Shown: in pieces, positions 18,485 through 25,990 of the stretch | Numbering within the stretch: position 1 is the first letter of the stretch | Layout: every line of letters begins with the position of its first letter | Assembly: GCA_029247315.1 (NCBI GenBank) | Contig: JAQWLM010000004.1 | Location: 16,840 to 80,839, forward strand | Length of the DNA stretch: 64,000 nt | Source of the DNA: AAA164-E04 sp014239995 | Lineage (GTDB): Bacteria > Verrucomicrobiota > Verrucomicrobiia > Limisphaerales > AAA164-E04 | Direction: 5' to 3' | Made by a program: the position numbers and the translations under genes | Notes under the pieces: generated by a model | Told to the model about the DNA's origin: nothing | Databases searched by the model: none | What the model saw: only the letters and a program-made list of their open reading frames with translations

Positions 18485-19028
18485 GCCGGTCTTTAGCCCG
18501 TCTCAGCGCGTTGAGAATCGCGCGATCGTCTTCCCCAGCATTCCAGACAAGCTCGAGGAACTGGACTAAATCCATATCGTAGGAAGCAAGAAAAGGACGG
18601 TCACCGGCACAACCGTACATGGTACTTTGATCCAACTCTCCACGCAATTTTGCCCTTGCCTTGGCGATCAGTCGCGGAAGCCATGGAATACCCTCCATCG
18701 CCTGTGGTTTTGGGGGAAGCAGCGACGCGTGTGCCACCTTTTTACTACACACTCCGTGTTGAACTTCACGCAGGTAACGTTCCCTGACAGCCGCAACCAT
18801 AAGGGCCATCTCCGCATCAGGCTCGCCATATCGGACATGATCTTCCACAAAATCAAAGAGTTCCTGAGCTTGACAACCGATGGACGAAAGGAAGTTGATT
18901 TCATCATCCCCAAAGAGTAATTCTACTGAGTGATGTCCTGATTTAAATCGCTGTCGTGAGGATTCAAACAGCTCTCTAAACCTTGATTTCCAATTAGACT
19001 CTTCCATCATCCCGGGCACACTCTGCAT
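18474..19028 (-). CDS. DUF5069 protein
   Basis: The 184-residue protein has a C-terminal DUF5069 domain: LLPPKPQAMEGIPWLPRLIA, AKARAKLRGELDQ, MYGCAGDRPFLASYDMDL and LVWNAGEDDRAILNALR. The first half is an all-helical segment (WKSRFRELFESSRQRF, AQELFDFVEDHVRYGEP, AEMALMVAAVRERYLREVQ) that usually accompanies DUF5069 in this phylum. DUF5069 has no known biochemical function. An alternative start is the Met at residue 7 or 8. It is convergent with the ROK gene and divergent from the SDR-LarA pair. Confidence 0.8.
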   Translation of the reverse strand: MQSVPGMMEESNWKSRFRELFESSRQRFKSGHHSVELLFGDDEINFLSSIGCQAQELFDFVEDHVRYGEPDAEMALMVAAVRERYLREVQHGVCSKKVAHASLLPPKPQAMEGIPWLPRLIAKARAKLRGELDQSTMYGCAGDRPFLASYDMDLVQFLELVWNAGEDDRAILNALRRAKDRLND

Positions 19029-19175
19029 TAAAACTCATCATTGTCCAACATCAATCAAAACCCTGGCGTCAGGGCTTAGGGTCCTTCAGAGGACAATGCT
19101 GGTGAGGAGGCAACAATCGGGCCCTTGGAGTTTTTACTTTCAGAACGGGTATCCGTCAGGTCATCATATGGATTC

Positions 19176-19985
19176 ATGAACAACCGATTTGATTTGAGCG
19201 ATGAAATCGCCATCATCGTGGGTGGTACCGGCAGCCTGGGTGGCGCCATGGCTAAGGGTCTTTCCGAGGCCGGAGCACATACCATCATTCTTGGACGTAA
19301 TACCACAAACGGTGAAAGGAAAGCGGAAGCCATCCGGTCCGCAGGAGGAAAAGCTGACTACCTGGCTTGTGATGCCATTCAGCCCGAAAGTCTGCGCACG
19401 GCGCATGCTCAGATACAGGCACGATTTGGTGCTCCAACGATCCTGATCAATGCCGCAGGGGGGAATGATCCAAAAACTACCCTTACCGGTGACTTCACAT
19501 TCGAGCAGATACCCCTGGACGCATGGCGCGGAAACTTTGATCTCAATCTTGTGGGAGGTGTCCTGTTGCCTTGCCAGGAGTTTTGTCCTGCCATGGTTAA
19601 AGCAGGCAAAGGAAGTGTCATCAACATTGCAAGCGTCTCGGCTCATATTCCCCTCTCTCGGGTCATCGCCTACTCTGCTGCAAAAGCCGCTGTCCTGAGC
19701 TTGAGCCAATTCCTGGCTCGTGAATGGGCCGGTTGCGGAGTCAGGGTTAACACGATCACACCAGGTTTCTTTCCAGCAGAACAAAATCGGAAAATATTAT
19801 TCAACGAGGATGGCAGCCCAAGCGAACGCGCAAAGACCATCATGGGTCACACTCCCATGGAACGCTTCGGTAAAGCGGAGGAATTGATCGGTGCGGCCGT
19901 TTTTCTGGCAAGCCAGGAAGCGAGCAGCTTTGTCACCGGCAGTGATATTCGCGTGGACGGCGGATTTCTAAGCCAGACCATTTGA
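19176..19985 (+). CDS. SDR-family sugar(-acid) oxidoreductase, D-mannonate oxidoreductase-like
   Basis: The 269-residue protein (start ATG at 19176, MNNRFDLSDEIAIIVGG; a longer frame from 19125 adds an unlikely tail) shows the SDR nucleotide motif GGTGSLGGAMA, NAAGGNDP in the NNAG position, INIASVSAHIPLSRVIAYSA with SAAKAAV (Ser-Tyr-Lys triad), and the C-terminal VTGSDIRVDGGF. The long insertion after NAAGG resembles SDR enzymes annotated D-mannonate/fructuronate oxidoreductases. Next comes a LarA-like gene 21 bp on. Together they suggest oxidation/reduction and epimerisation or racemisation of a sugar acid. Confidence 0.85.
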   Translation: MNNRFDLSDEIAIIVGGTGSLGGAMAKGLSEAGAHTIILGRNTTNGERKAEAIRSAGGKADYLACDAIQPESLRTAHAQIQARFGAPTILINAAGGNDPKTTLTGDFTFEQIPLDAWRGNFDLNLVGGVLLPCQEFCPAMVKAGKGSVINIASVSAHIPLSRVIAYSAAKAAVLSLSQFLAREWAGCGVRVNTITPGFFPAEQNRKILFNEDGSPSERAKTIMGHTPMERFGKAEELIGAAVFLASQEASSFVTGSDIRVDGGFLSQTI

Positions 19986-20006
19986 ACCCGTCTCAATCCT
20001 CTGACG

Positions 20007-21317
20007 ATGGCATCCCTCATAGCACCAGACCAGACATACCTGGATGAAATATCTGTTGAAGCTTTTCTTTCCCGTGAAGCCTCATCAGAAATGTTCGAAA
20101 ACAAGCGTGTGCTACTTATTATTCCTGATAGCACTCGTACGGCTCCGGTCGGGACTGTTTTCAAGGCGCTTTACAAACTCCATGGTAGAAGTGCGAAAGC
20201 CATCGATATCATGATTGCACTCGGCACCCATCAGCCGATGGGTGAGGAAGCGATCTGCAAACGACTTGAGATTTCTCCACAAGAGCGACAAGAAAAATAT
20301 GGATCCGTTCGTTTTTTCAACCACGAATGGGATAACCCGGAGGCCTTGACACAGATCGGAACCATACAAGCAGAGGAAATACAAAAACTGACGCAAGGTC
20401 GTTTCAGCATGGAAATCCCCATTAAAGTAAACAAACGTTTATTTGAATATGACCAGGTCATCATCGTTGGCCCAGTTTTCCCGCATGAAGTGGTCGGATT
20501 TTCCGGAGGCAACAAGTACCTTTTTCCCGGGGTCAGTGGGCCTGAGCTATTACATTTTTTCCACTGGTTGGCTGCGATTATCACCAATCCAAAAATCATT
20601 GGACACAAGTGGACCGCGGTACGAAAAGTCATCGACCGAGCGGGCGACTCCGTCAAGATTTCAAAATGGGCCATCTGCATGGTAGTCACACATGCTGGTT
20701 TGCGTGGAATCTTCACTGGAACCCCCGAATCGGCATGGGATCAGGCGGCTAACCTGTCATCAAAAACGCACATCGAGTATAAAAAGCAACCCTTTCATAC
20801 CATTCTTTCATGTGCTCCAGCCATGTATGACGAACTCTGGGTAGGAGGAAAATGCATGTACAAGCTCGAGCCTGTGCTGGAAGATGGTGGGGAATTGATT
20901 ATCTACGCACCTCATATCAAGGAGATCAGCCTTACCCATGGAGATTTAATCAAGAAAATCGGCTACCATTGCAGAGATTATTTTCTCAAACAATGGGACA
21001 CCTTCAAGGATGTTCCCTGGGGCGTTCTTGCCCATTCAACCCATGTCCGTGGTTTGGGATCCTGGGTGGATAAAAAGGAACATCCAAGAGTTTCCGTCAC
21101 CCTGGCCACAGGCATTTCACAGAAGACATGTGAACAGATTAATCTCGGTTATCGGGATCCGCGTTCCATCACCCCATCTGATTACGCTGACAGGGAAACT
21201 GAAGGCATACTCATGGTTCCACAAGCAGGTGAGGTCCTCTACCAGCTCGCGCATCCACCGGCATGGGCAAGACCTGATGTTCTGGAGACAGTTACCAAAA
21301 ATGTCGATCAGGTTTGA
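20007..21317 (+). CDS. LarA-like nickel-pincer 2-hydroxyacid racemase/epimerase
   Basis: The 436-residue protein belongs to the DUF2088/LarA family, whose Lactobacillus lactate racemase uses a nickel-pincer nucleotide cofactor. Visible motifs are PDSTRTAP (41-44), ALGTHQP (His75), FFNHEWDN (His106), FPHEVVGFSGGNKYLFPG (His160, Lys170) and His186 in LLHFFHWLAA. The spacing His160-Lys170-His186 equals that of His174-Lys184-His200 in L. plantarum LarA as I remember it, so cofactor attachment and nickel ligation are probably intact. The SDR partner and the absence of lar cofactor genes nearby suggest it acts on a sugar acid with cofactor made elsewhere. Start ATG 20007. Confidence 0.85.
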   Translation: MASLIAPDQTYLDEISVEAFLSREASSEMFENKRVLLIIPDSTRTAPVGTVFKALYKLHGRSAKAIDIMIALGTHQPMGEEAICKRLEISPQERQEKYGSVRFFNHEWDNPEALTQIGTIQAEEIQKLTQGRFSMEIPIKVNKRLFEYDQVIIVGPVFPHEVVGFSGGNKYLFPGVSGPELLHFFHWLAAIITNPKIIGHKWTAVRKVIDRAGDSVKISKWAICMVVTHAGLRGIFTGTPESAWDQAANLSSKTHIEYKKQPFHTILSCAPAMYDELWVGGKCMYKLEPVLEDGGELIIYAPHIKEISLTHGDLIKKIGYHCRDYFLKQWDTFKDVPWGVLAHSTHVRGLGSWVDKKEHPRVSVTLATGISQKTCEQINLGYRDPRSITPSDYADRETEGILMVPQAGEVLYQLAHPPAWARPDVLETVTKNVDQV

Positions 21318-21595
21318 AAAGTTTGGTGATTATGTGTAGCCAATGCTTCGGTTTCCCATCCCATCAGCTCTCCCACAAGAGGTGAATCAGGTGTCAAAGC
21401 GCTGAAACCCGGTCGCATGCCTGAGGTCTTTCCTATCCAGCGATCCATCCGACATGGCATGCGGTTTCCTTGATGGTCAGCGCACGAGGCAAACCTGCCT
21501 GTCCACTAGGCGACACGGTTCAAAGGAAAACAACGCGATCCCTCGGCAACAGGTTGGATGCACCCAGATGCTGTGTACAACCAGGTGCATGCGCC

Positions 21596-21630
21596 GCAAC
21601 TACCCCCGTGCCTGGCACGGGGGTAGTTGC
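21596..21630. terminator. Perfect 16-bp hairpin with 3-nt loop, likely terminator-like
   Basis: Arms 21596-21611 and 21615-21630 are perfectly complementary (GCAACTACCCCCGTGC paired with its reverse complement) around a CTG loop. It sits 17 bp past the stop of the minus-strand secreted-protein gene and faces the end of the larA-like gene. No T-run follows on either side, so it may stabilise 3' ends or act as a bidirectional terminator. Confidence 0.5.
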
Positions 21631-21644
21631 CAATATTGGCAACT
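21625..21644. repeat. Perfect 20-bp palindrome overlapping the hairpin arm
   Basis: AGTTGCCAATATTGGCAACT (21625-21644) is its own reverse complement. Its left half shares the AGTTGC sequence of the 21615-21630 arm, so in RNA the shared segment can pair either leftward (16-bp hairpin) or rightward (palindrome). Such alternative pairings are typical of switches, though here it may only be a compound transcription end. Confidence 0.6.
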
Positions 21645-21646
21645 CA

Positions 21647-24600
21647 CTAACGTGCGCGAAAGAAGGCCTGGCCAGTATTTGCATCAACTGCATGAGGCTT
21701 GGCGGCTCCGTTGACAGGACTCCAAGGTCCCAGCACGGAGATGGCCTGTTCAAGCACAGAACCTTCCCACATGATCGAGATCCGTCCACCGATGTGGCTG
21801 ATACCCACTGAAGCTGGCTCACTAGGTTGAACAGGAAGTTCAACTGCGGGAACAACCATGAAGTAATTAATGGCTGGATTACCACTTAAGACAGTTGCCC
21901 GCAGGGTTTTCTTTCCTCCAAGACTTAATTGTTTAATCTGTCCATTATCGTCCACCAAGGGTGTCCAGTCGTACCCTCCAACGCTTCCATGAAATACACC
22001 TAATTGCTCGATGGTTTGATTTGCCTTGGATGGGTCGGAGGTGACCAGATCCAGCTGGATCTTGCTAAACCCTGTTCCCTCCCACGTATCATGGCCAAGG
22101 TCGCCCCTTACCCAGAGATTGACGTCATCGAGGTTGAAGTTACGCGTGTAATTCATCCATTCACCCGGTTGAGTGTTTGTTACGCTGAAATCAGCATCTG
22201 GATCATCTTCATAGTCCTCACGATCAGCCTCGTTGCTGTTTGGCTGGGTGTTGGGCATGTTAGCGATCGGAAAACGCCATGGATCAACGTTTTCAGGATC
22301 AAATTCATCAGATAATTCGTGAAAATCGATCCCTTCGGTATCCTGATTTTCCCCCTTGGCAAAATAGGTATCACCGCTGAAACCAGGGCGGGCACCATCT
22401 ATAAAATCTCCACCATCAAAATTCCAATTTTCAGCCTCAAAGGTGAAATTACCGGTTTCAAAGGTGTTAAAAGCCAGCAGTTGAGAGGTGACACCGCCCT
22501 GAGGCGACTGCACAGTCACCTCGCCTTTGTATGCCATATTTGCCTGAATCGGTAGCTTCACGTTCCAAGCCTGATCATTACCATCGATCTCAAGGGCCCC
22601 TGAATAGTCCCTGCCGTTGAGGTTAACACGGATATTTTCCTTGGGAATGGAGCCATCCGTAACCACCTTGAATTGTACTCCCTCACCTGCCTCGACATGG
22701 CGAGCGCCCAAGGCGGGGCTAAGATCGAGTATGTCAGAGTTGACGATATCCGCTCCATTTGGGGCATGTACCCCCCATTTAATCCGGTAGTAATCAACAT
22801 CCAATGCTGAATTTTGAGGCGTTGCGGTGGAACCCATTGCGATATAGCTCAGATCTCCAAAGTCATTACCAGGTCCAGCAGTTACCTTGAAGGACGTCGG
22901 TGCTATCGAACCGTCCATGTAAATGCGGGCCACATGGGTACCAACGTCGGCACTGTCCTTTTCAAGGGTAATCCAGAAATTATGCCATGCTGTTGGGTCA
23001 AAAGGTATAATATTCGCGCCATCACCCTGACCAAAATTGACATCCCCGGAGATGGTGTTTCCATTGAACTCATTGAAACTCAACCCACTGAAATTGGTCA
23101 GATTGTTACTTGGATCACCTCCAGGTGTATCCGTCTCGGTACTGAGCGAGAAGGCAATCGCACCACCGGAGCCTTGCTTGATGACAAAATTGCCCTTACC
23201 TCCATCTGAAGTCACATAGCCATCACCACCCACTGGATAAGGCTGTGGACCGCTGTCCGCCTGTTTATCACGGTGCAAAGGATCGATAATTCCATCACTG
23301 GGAATGCGGGCGCGGAAGTTAAGCGTCACTCCGTCGTCCATGACCGTTTCCGAAGCACCATCCTCGGTAATATCATGTCCAAGATACACCTTGCGATTGG
23401 ATCCGGGATCCCCATAGCCATAATCACGTGGATCTCCGGTGTCCTGGATACGCAGGTAATTCAGGTTGTCTTCCTGGACGATCATGGCCCCGCCTGGGCG
23501 ATTGCCGTCTCCAAATGTTCCGCCAAGGCCTGAACCATCCCACTGGTCAGACCCATTGTCGTGGCTCCATGTTCCATCCAATGAAGCAAAACCTTCGCCA
23601 TCTGGAGCAAATTCAGCCCCATCACCCTCGTAGGCATAATCCCATCCACCATCAGGATCCTGGTAGGAAGTGGGTGCAGGTTCAACGGCTTCAAACTTGA
23701 CAGCAAAAAAATCAATGTCCAACGCCGCATTCTGCGGCGTTGCGGTGGCTCCCATCGCTAGATAACTCAAATCTCCAAAATCATTACCGGGACCTGCGGT
23801 GACATCAAACTTGCTGAAAGCGTCATTGCCGTCGAGCCAGATCTTAGCGACATGGGTTCCATTATTTTTCTCATCCTTCTGAATGGTTATCCAGAACTCG
23901 TGCCAGGTTGTCGGGTCAAAGGAAATGACGTTTGCACCATCCCCCTGGCCGAAGTTGACATCCCCGGAGATGGCATTTCCATTGAATTCATTGAAACTCA
24001 ATCCGCTGAAATTGGTCACGTTGTTACCCGGGTCTCCCCCGGGTGTATCTGAGGATGTTGTTAACGAAAAAGCGATCGCCCCACCGGAACTTTGTTTGAT
24101 CACAAAATTCCCTTTACCTCCATCAGAAGTCACATAGCCATCTCCCTGACCGGGGTAGGGTTGGGGTCCCGCATCAGCCTGTTTATCACGATGCAGTGGG
24201 TCAATCGGGCCACCACTGGGAATACGTGCCCGGAAAATAATGGTAACTCCATCGTCCATGAGGGTATCGGACGCTCCATCCTCCGTCAGATCGTGGCCAA
24301 GGTATACCTTGCGATTGGAACCAGGGTCACCATAACCATAGTCGCGCGGATCTCCCGTGTCCTGAATACGCAGAAACGTGGTGGCACCCTCAGTGATCAC
24401 CATGGCGCCGCCTGGCCGATTTCCATCGCCAAATGCTCCTCCCAGACCTGAACCATCCCACTGATCAGAACCATTATCATGGCTCCATGTTCCATCTAGA
24501 GATGCGAATCCTTCGCCATCGGTGGCATACTCGGCTTCATTACCCTCATAGATATAGTTCCAACCACCCTCAGGTATGTTGAATGACAGTTGTGCTGAGA

Positions 24601-24679
24601 GGGATAATCCCGAGGCAAGCAGTATTATTGTCGTCAGCAGACTGAACCGTGGGAGCTTATCAATTTTGTTACGTTTCAT
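21647..24679 (-). CDS. Giant secreted protein with tandem LamG/ConA-like repeats and CBM-like module
   Basis: A 1010-residue exported protein. The leader is FSLLTTIILLASGLSLSAQL. Residues 38-343 and 344 to about 635 form two nearly identical units (each begins GGW-x-Y-x-YEG then FASLDGTWSHDNGSDQWDGS, and each has RIQDTGDPRDYGYGDPGSNR), resembling concanavalin/LamG-like jelly rolls. Then come an Ig-like stretch (LSPALGARHVEAGEGVQFKV), a carbohydrate-binding-like domain (TGNFTFEAENWNFDGG to NYFMVVPAVE) and the common verrucomicrobial C-terminal segment (GRISIMWEGSVLEQAISVLG, GPWSPVNGA, FFRAR). No catalytic motif is seen, so it probably binds surface glycans. It is flanked by palindromic DNA downstream and a 409-bp gene-free region upstream. 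Confidence 0.8.
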   Translation of the reverse strand: MKRNKIDKLPRFSLLTTIILLASGLSLSAQLSFNIPEGGWNYIYEGNEAEYATDGEGFASLDGTWSHDNGSDQWDGSGLGGAFGDGNRPGGAMVITEGATTFLRIQDTGDPRDYGYGDPGSNRKVYLGHDLTEDGASDTLMDDGVTIIFRARIPSGGPIDPLHRDKQADAGPQPYPGQGDGYVTSDGGKGNFVIKQSSGGAIAFSLTTSSDTPGGDPGNNVTNFSGLSFNEFNGNAISGDVNFGQGDGANVISFDPTTWHEFWITIQKDEKNNGTHVAKIWLDGNDAFSKFDVTAGPGNDFGDLSYLAMGATATPQNAALDIDFFAVKFEAVEPAPTSYQDPDGGWDYAYEGDGAEFAPDGEGFASLDGTWSHDNGSDQWDGSGLGGTFGDGNRPGGAMIVQEDNLNYLRIQDTGDPRDYGYGDPGSNRKVYLGHDITEDGASETVMDDGVTLNFRARIPSDGIIDPLHRDKQADSGPQPYPVGGDGYVTSDGGKGNFVIKQGSGGAIAFSLSTETDTPGGDPSNNLTNFSGLSFNEFNGNTISGDVNFGQGDGANIIPFDPTAWHNFWITLEKDSADVGTHVARIYMDGSIAPTSFKVTAGPGNDFGDLSYIAMGSTATPQNSALDVDYYRIKWGVHAPNGADIVNSDILDLSPALGARHVEAGEGVQFKVVTDGSIPKENIRVNLNGRDYSGALEIDGNDQAWNVKLPIQANMAYKGEVTVQSPQGGVTSQLLAFNTFETGNFTFEAENWNFDGGDFIDGARPGFSGDTYFAKGENQDTEGIDFHELSDEFDPENVDPWRFPIANMPNTQPNSNEADREDYEDDPDADFSVTNTQPGEWMNYTRNFNLDDVNLWVRGDLGHDTWEGTGFSKIQLDLVTSDPSKANQTIEQLGVFHGSVGGYDWTPLVDDNGQIKQLSLGGKKTLRATVLSGNPAINYFMVVPAVELPVQPSEPASVGISHIGGRISIMWEGSVLEQAISVLGPWSPVNGAAKPHAVDANTGQAFFRAR
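22777..23656 (-). repeat. Tandem duplication unit 2 of the giant secreted protein
   Basis: Second copy of the 918-bp period. Match to copy 1 runs from the GGWDYAYEG segment to LDVDYYRIKWG, after which the proteins diverge into the Ig-like region. Confidence 0.8.
23695..24574 (-). repeat. Tandem duplication unit 1 of the giant secreted protein (306-residue period)
   Basis: The CCAACCACCCTCAGG anchor at 24560-24574 recurs as CCATCCACCATCAGG at 23642-23656, giving a 918-bp (306-residue) period. Protein copies are nearly identical while many third codon positions differ, as expected for an old duplication under constraint rather than a recent copy. Confidence 0.8.
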
Positions 24680-25088
24680 AACTTTCGTATTTTGACTAGC
24701 AGGTGATTCGGTTACATCAGATACTGCGTAACCTCAGCAACTTGCGTATGGATTCCTTATGGTGGATGATAGTCTACAGCTAGAACCAGACGATTATATA
24801 AGTCAAGTTGAAAAGACCTTTTCAAAACAGAATCTCAGGTCCATTGGAGGGTTTACAATCACGCCTTGCCCGTGCATGGAACGGCAGGTTGTTTCCCAAA
24901 GGCAATCAAAGAATGGTTCCCCTGGTCCATCGCTGTGTGCAACCATGAAAATGGGCCAATGGCCCGGTGAATCATGCGGGTGCGATGACGTGCACAGGAG
25001 TCAGGTGCCACTCATGATCTGTGGAGATCAGAGCTTGCTGCGTCCTTAAATATTCGAAAGGATCTTGGGGAAAGTCAAGGGGTATGGT
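24680..25088. other. Intergenic, about 410 bp, gene-free
   Basis: No coding frame stands out. It contains the minus-strand hairpin at 24953-24965 and should hold the promoter of the minus-strand secreted-protein gene that starts at 24679. Confidence 0.6.
24943..24965 (-). terminator. Weak hairpin terminator for the TIM-barrel/leuS operon
   Basis: Read on the minus strand, GGGCC-ATT-GGCCC (24965-24953) is followed by ATTTTCATGG. The stem is only 5 bp and the T-run short, but the position, about 120 bp past the isomerase stop at 25089, fits an operon end. A second hairpin with 6-bp arms, 25078-25083 and 25092-25097, spans that stop codon and could also serve. Confidence 0.3.
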
Positions 25089-25979
25089 TCAACCCCTAGC
25101 GACCCTTTGTGCCGCCTCGGAGGCAACGGTCAAGCAGGCCCGAATGTCTTCCATGGGGGCCTCTGGATTTTCCTCGTATTCAAGTGAGAGAGCTCCATCC
25201 GCAGGAAATCCGATTCGTTTAAGCGCCTTGAAAACTCCCTCAACGTCGAGATGACCACGCCCAAGAATCACGCCTTTGGTTTTCTTTTTCTTCTCGGCAA
25301 AGTCCTTAAGATGCACACCGTATAGACGATCCCCGAGTTGGTAGACAACCTCAACGGGATCCACGCCTGAACGAATGTAATGTCCAAGGTCGGCACAGAA
25401 ACCAATGCGTTTGTCGTAACCTGCCACCGCTTTCATGGCATCCAGTGGCGCGTCATAGAGTGCCCCGGGCCCGTGGTTGTGAATCGCAATGCGTATATCG
25501 TATTCTGCAACCAAGCGGTTGAGGCTTTCAAAGGAATCGGCCTGAGGATTGGCGCTGATATTGCGAATTCCAGCCATTTTGGCGAATTCAAAAAAGGCCC
25601 GATTTTGCCCATGGTTCTTGGTAAATGACTGCACCCCGTGCGCACTGATCGAAATATCCAGTTTTGCTAGTTTGGCGTTCATCTCCCCAATCTTGATGGG
25701 ATCCGGAATGGGTGGATAATGCATCTGGAAAAACTCTACATAGTGCAAACCGAGTTCCTGAATCTTCTCCAGTGCCCCGTCAACACCAAAGCCACGCAGT
25801 GAGTAACTCTGGATTCCCATCGGAAAGCCACCGTAGTTTCCCTTGGAGGCAACGCCAGTATCCGCAAGGATGGAAGGCACGTCAAACCAGTGGTATCCGG
25901 CTGCGGCAGCCGTTACAAGAGTGCGATTTAGAAATGTTCTGCGATGCATTTGCTGACTCTCTGGGGTGTGTAGGTTCAT
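25089..25979 (-). CDS. Sugar-phosphate isomerase/epimerase-like TIM barrel with export leader
   Basis: A 296-residue protein with a Tat-like leader (HRRTFLNRTLVTAAAAGYHW) and the xylose-isomerase-like barrel: MGIQSYSLRGFG near 53, LGLHYVEFFQMHYPP, MAGIRNISANPQADSF, IRIAIHNHGPG, RIGFCADLGHYIRSGVDPVE (metal-ligand region), GVHLKDF and ALSLEYEENPEAP. Metal ligands Glu/Asp/His/Glu seem kept. In PVC bacteria such exported barrels often sit with sugar-oxidation genes. It follows leuS by 11 bp and so is probably co-transcribed with it, which looks like chance linkage rather than a functional one. The substrate is unknown. Confidence 0.88.
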   Translation of the reverse strand: MNLHTPESQQMHRRTFLNRTLVTAAAAGYHWFDVPSILADTGVASKGNYGGFPMGIQSYSLRGFGVDGALEKIQELGLHYVEFFQMHYPPIPDPIKIGEMNAKLAKLDISISAHGVQSFTKNHGQNRAFFEFAKMAGIRNISANPQADSFESLNRLVAEYDIRIAIHNHGPGALYDAPLDAMKAVAGYDKRIGFCADLGHYIRSGVDPVEVVYQLGDRLYGVHLKDFAEKKKKTKGVILGRGHLDVEGVFKALKRIGFPADGALSLEYEENPEAPMEDIRACLTVASEAAQRVARG

Positions 25980-25990
25980 GATACGGGTGA

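Larger units (their letters stand above)
21318..21646. other. Intergenic between convergent larA-like and giant secreted-protein genes
   Basis: About 330 bp without a plausible gene. It holds the hairpin and palindrome at 21596-21644, directly after the minus-strand stop codon at 21647. The remainder (21318-21595) has no other strong repeat that I can see. Confidence 0.7.
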
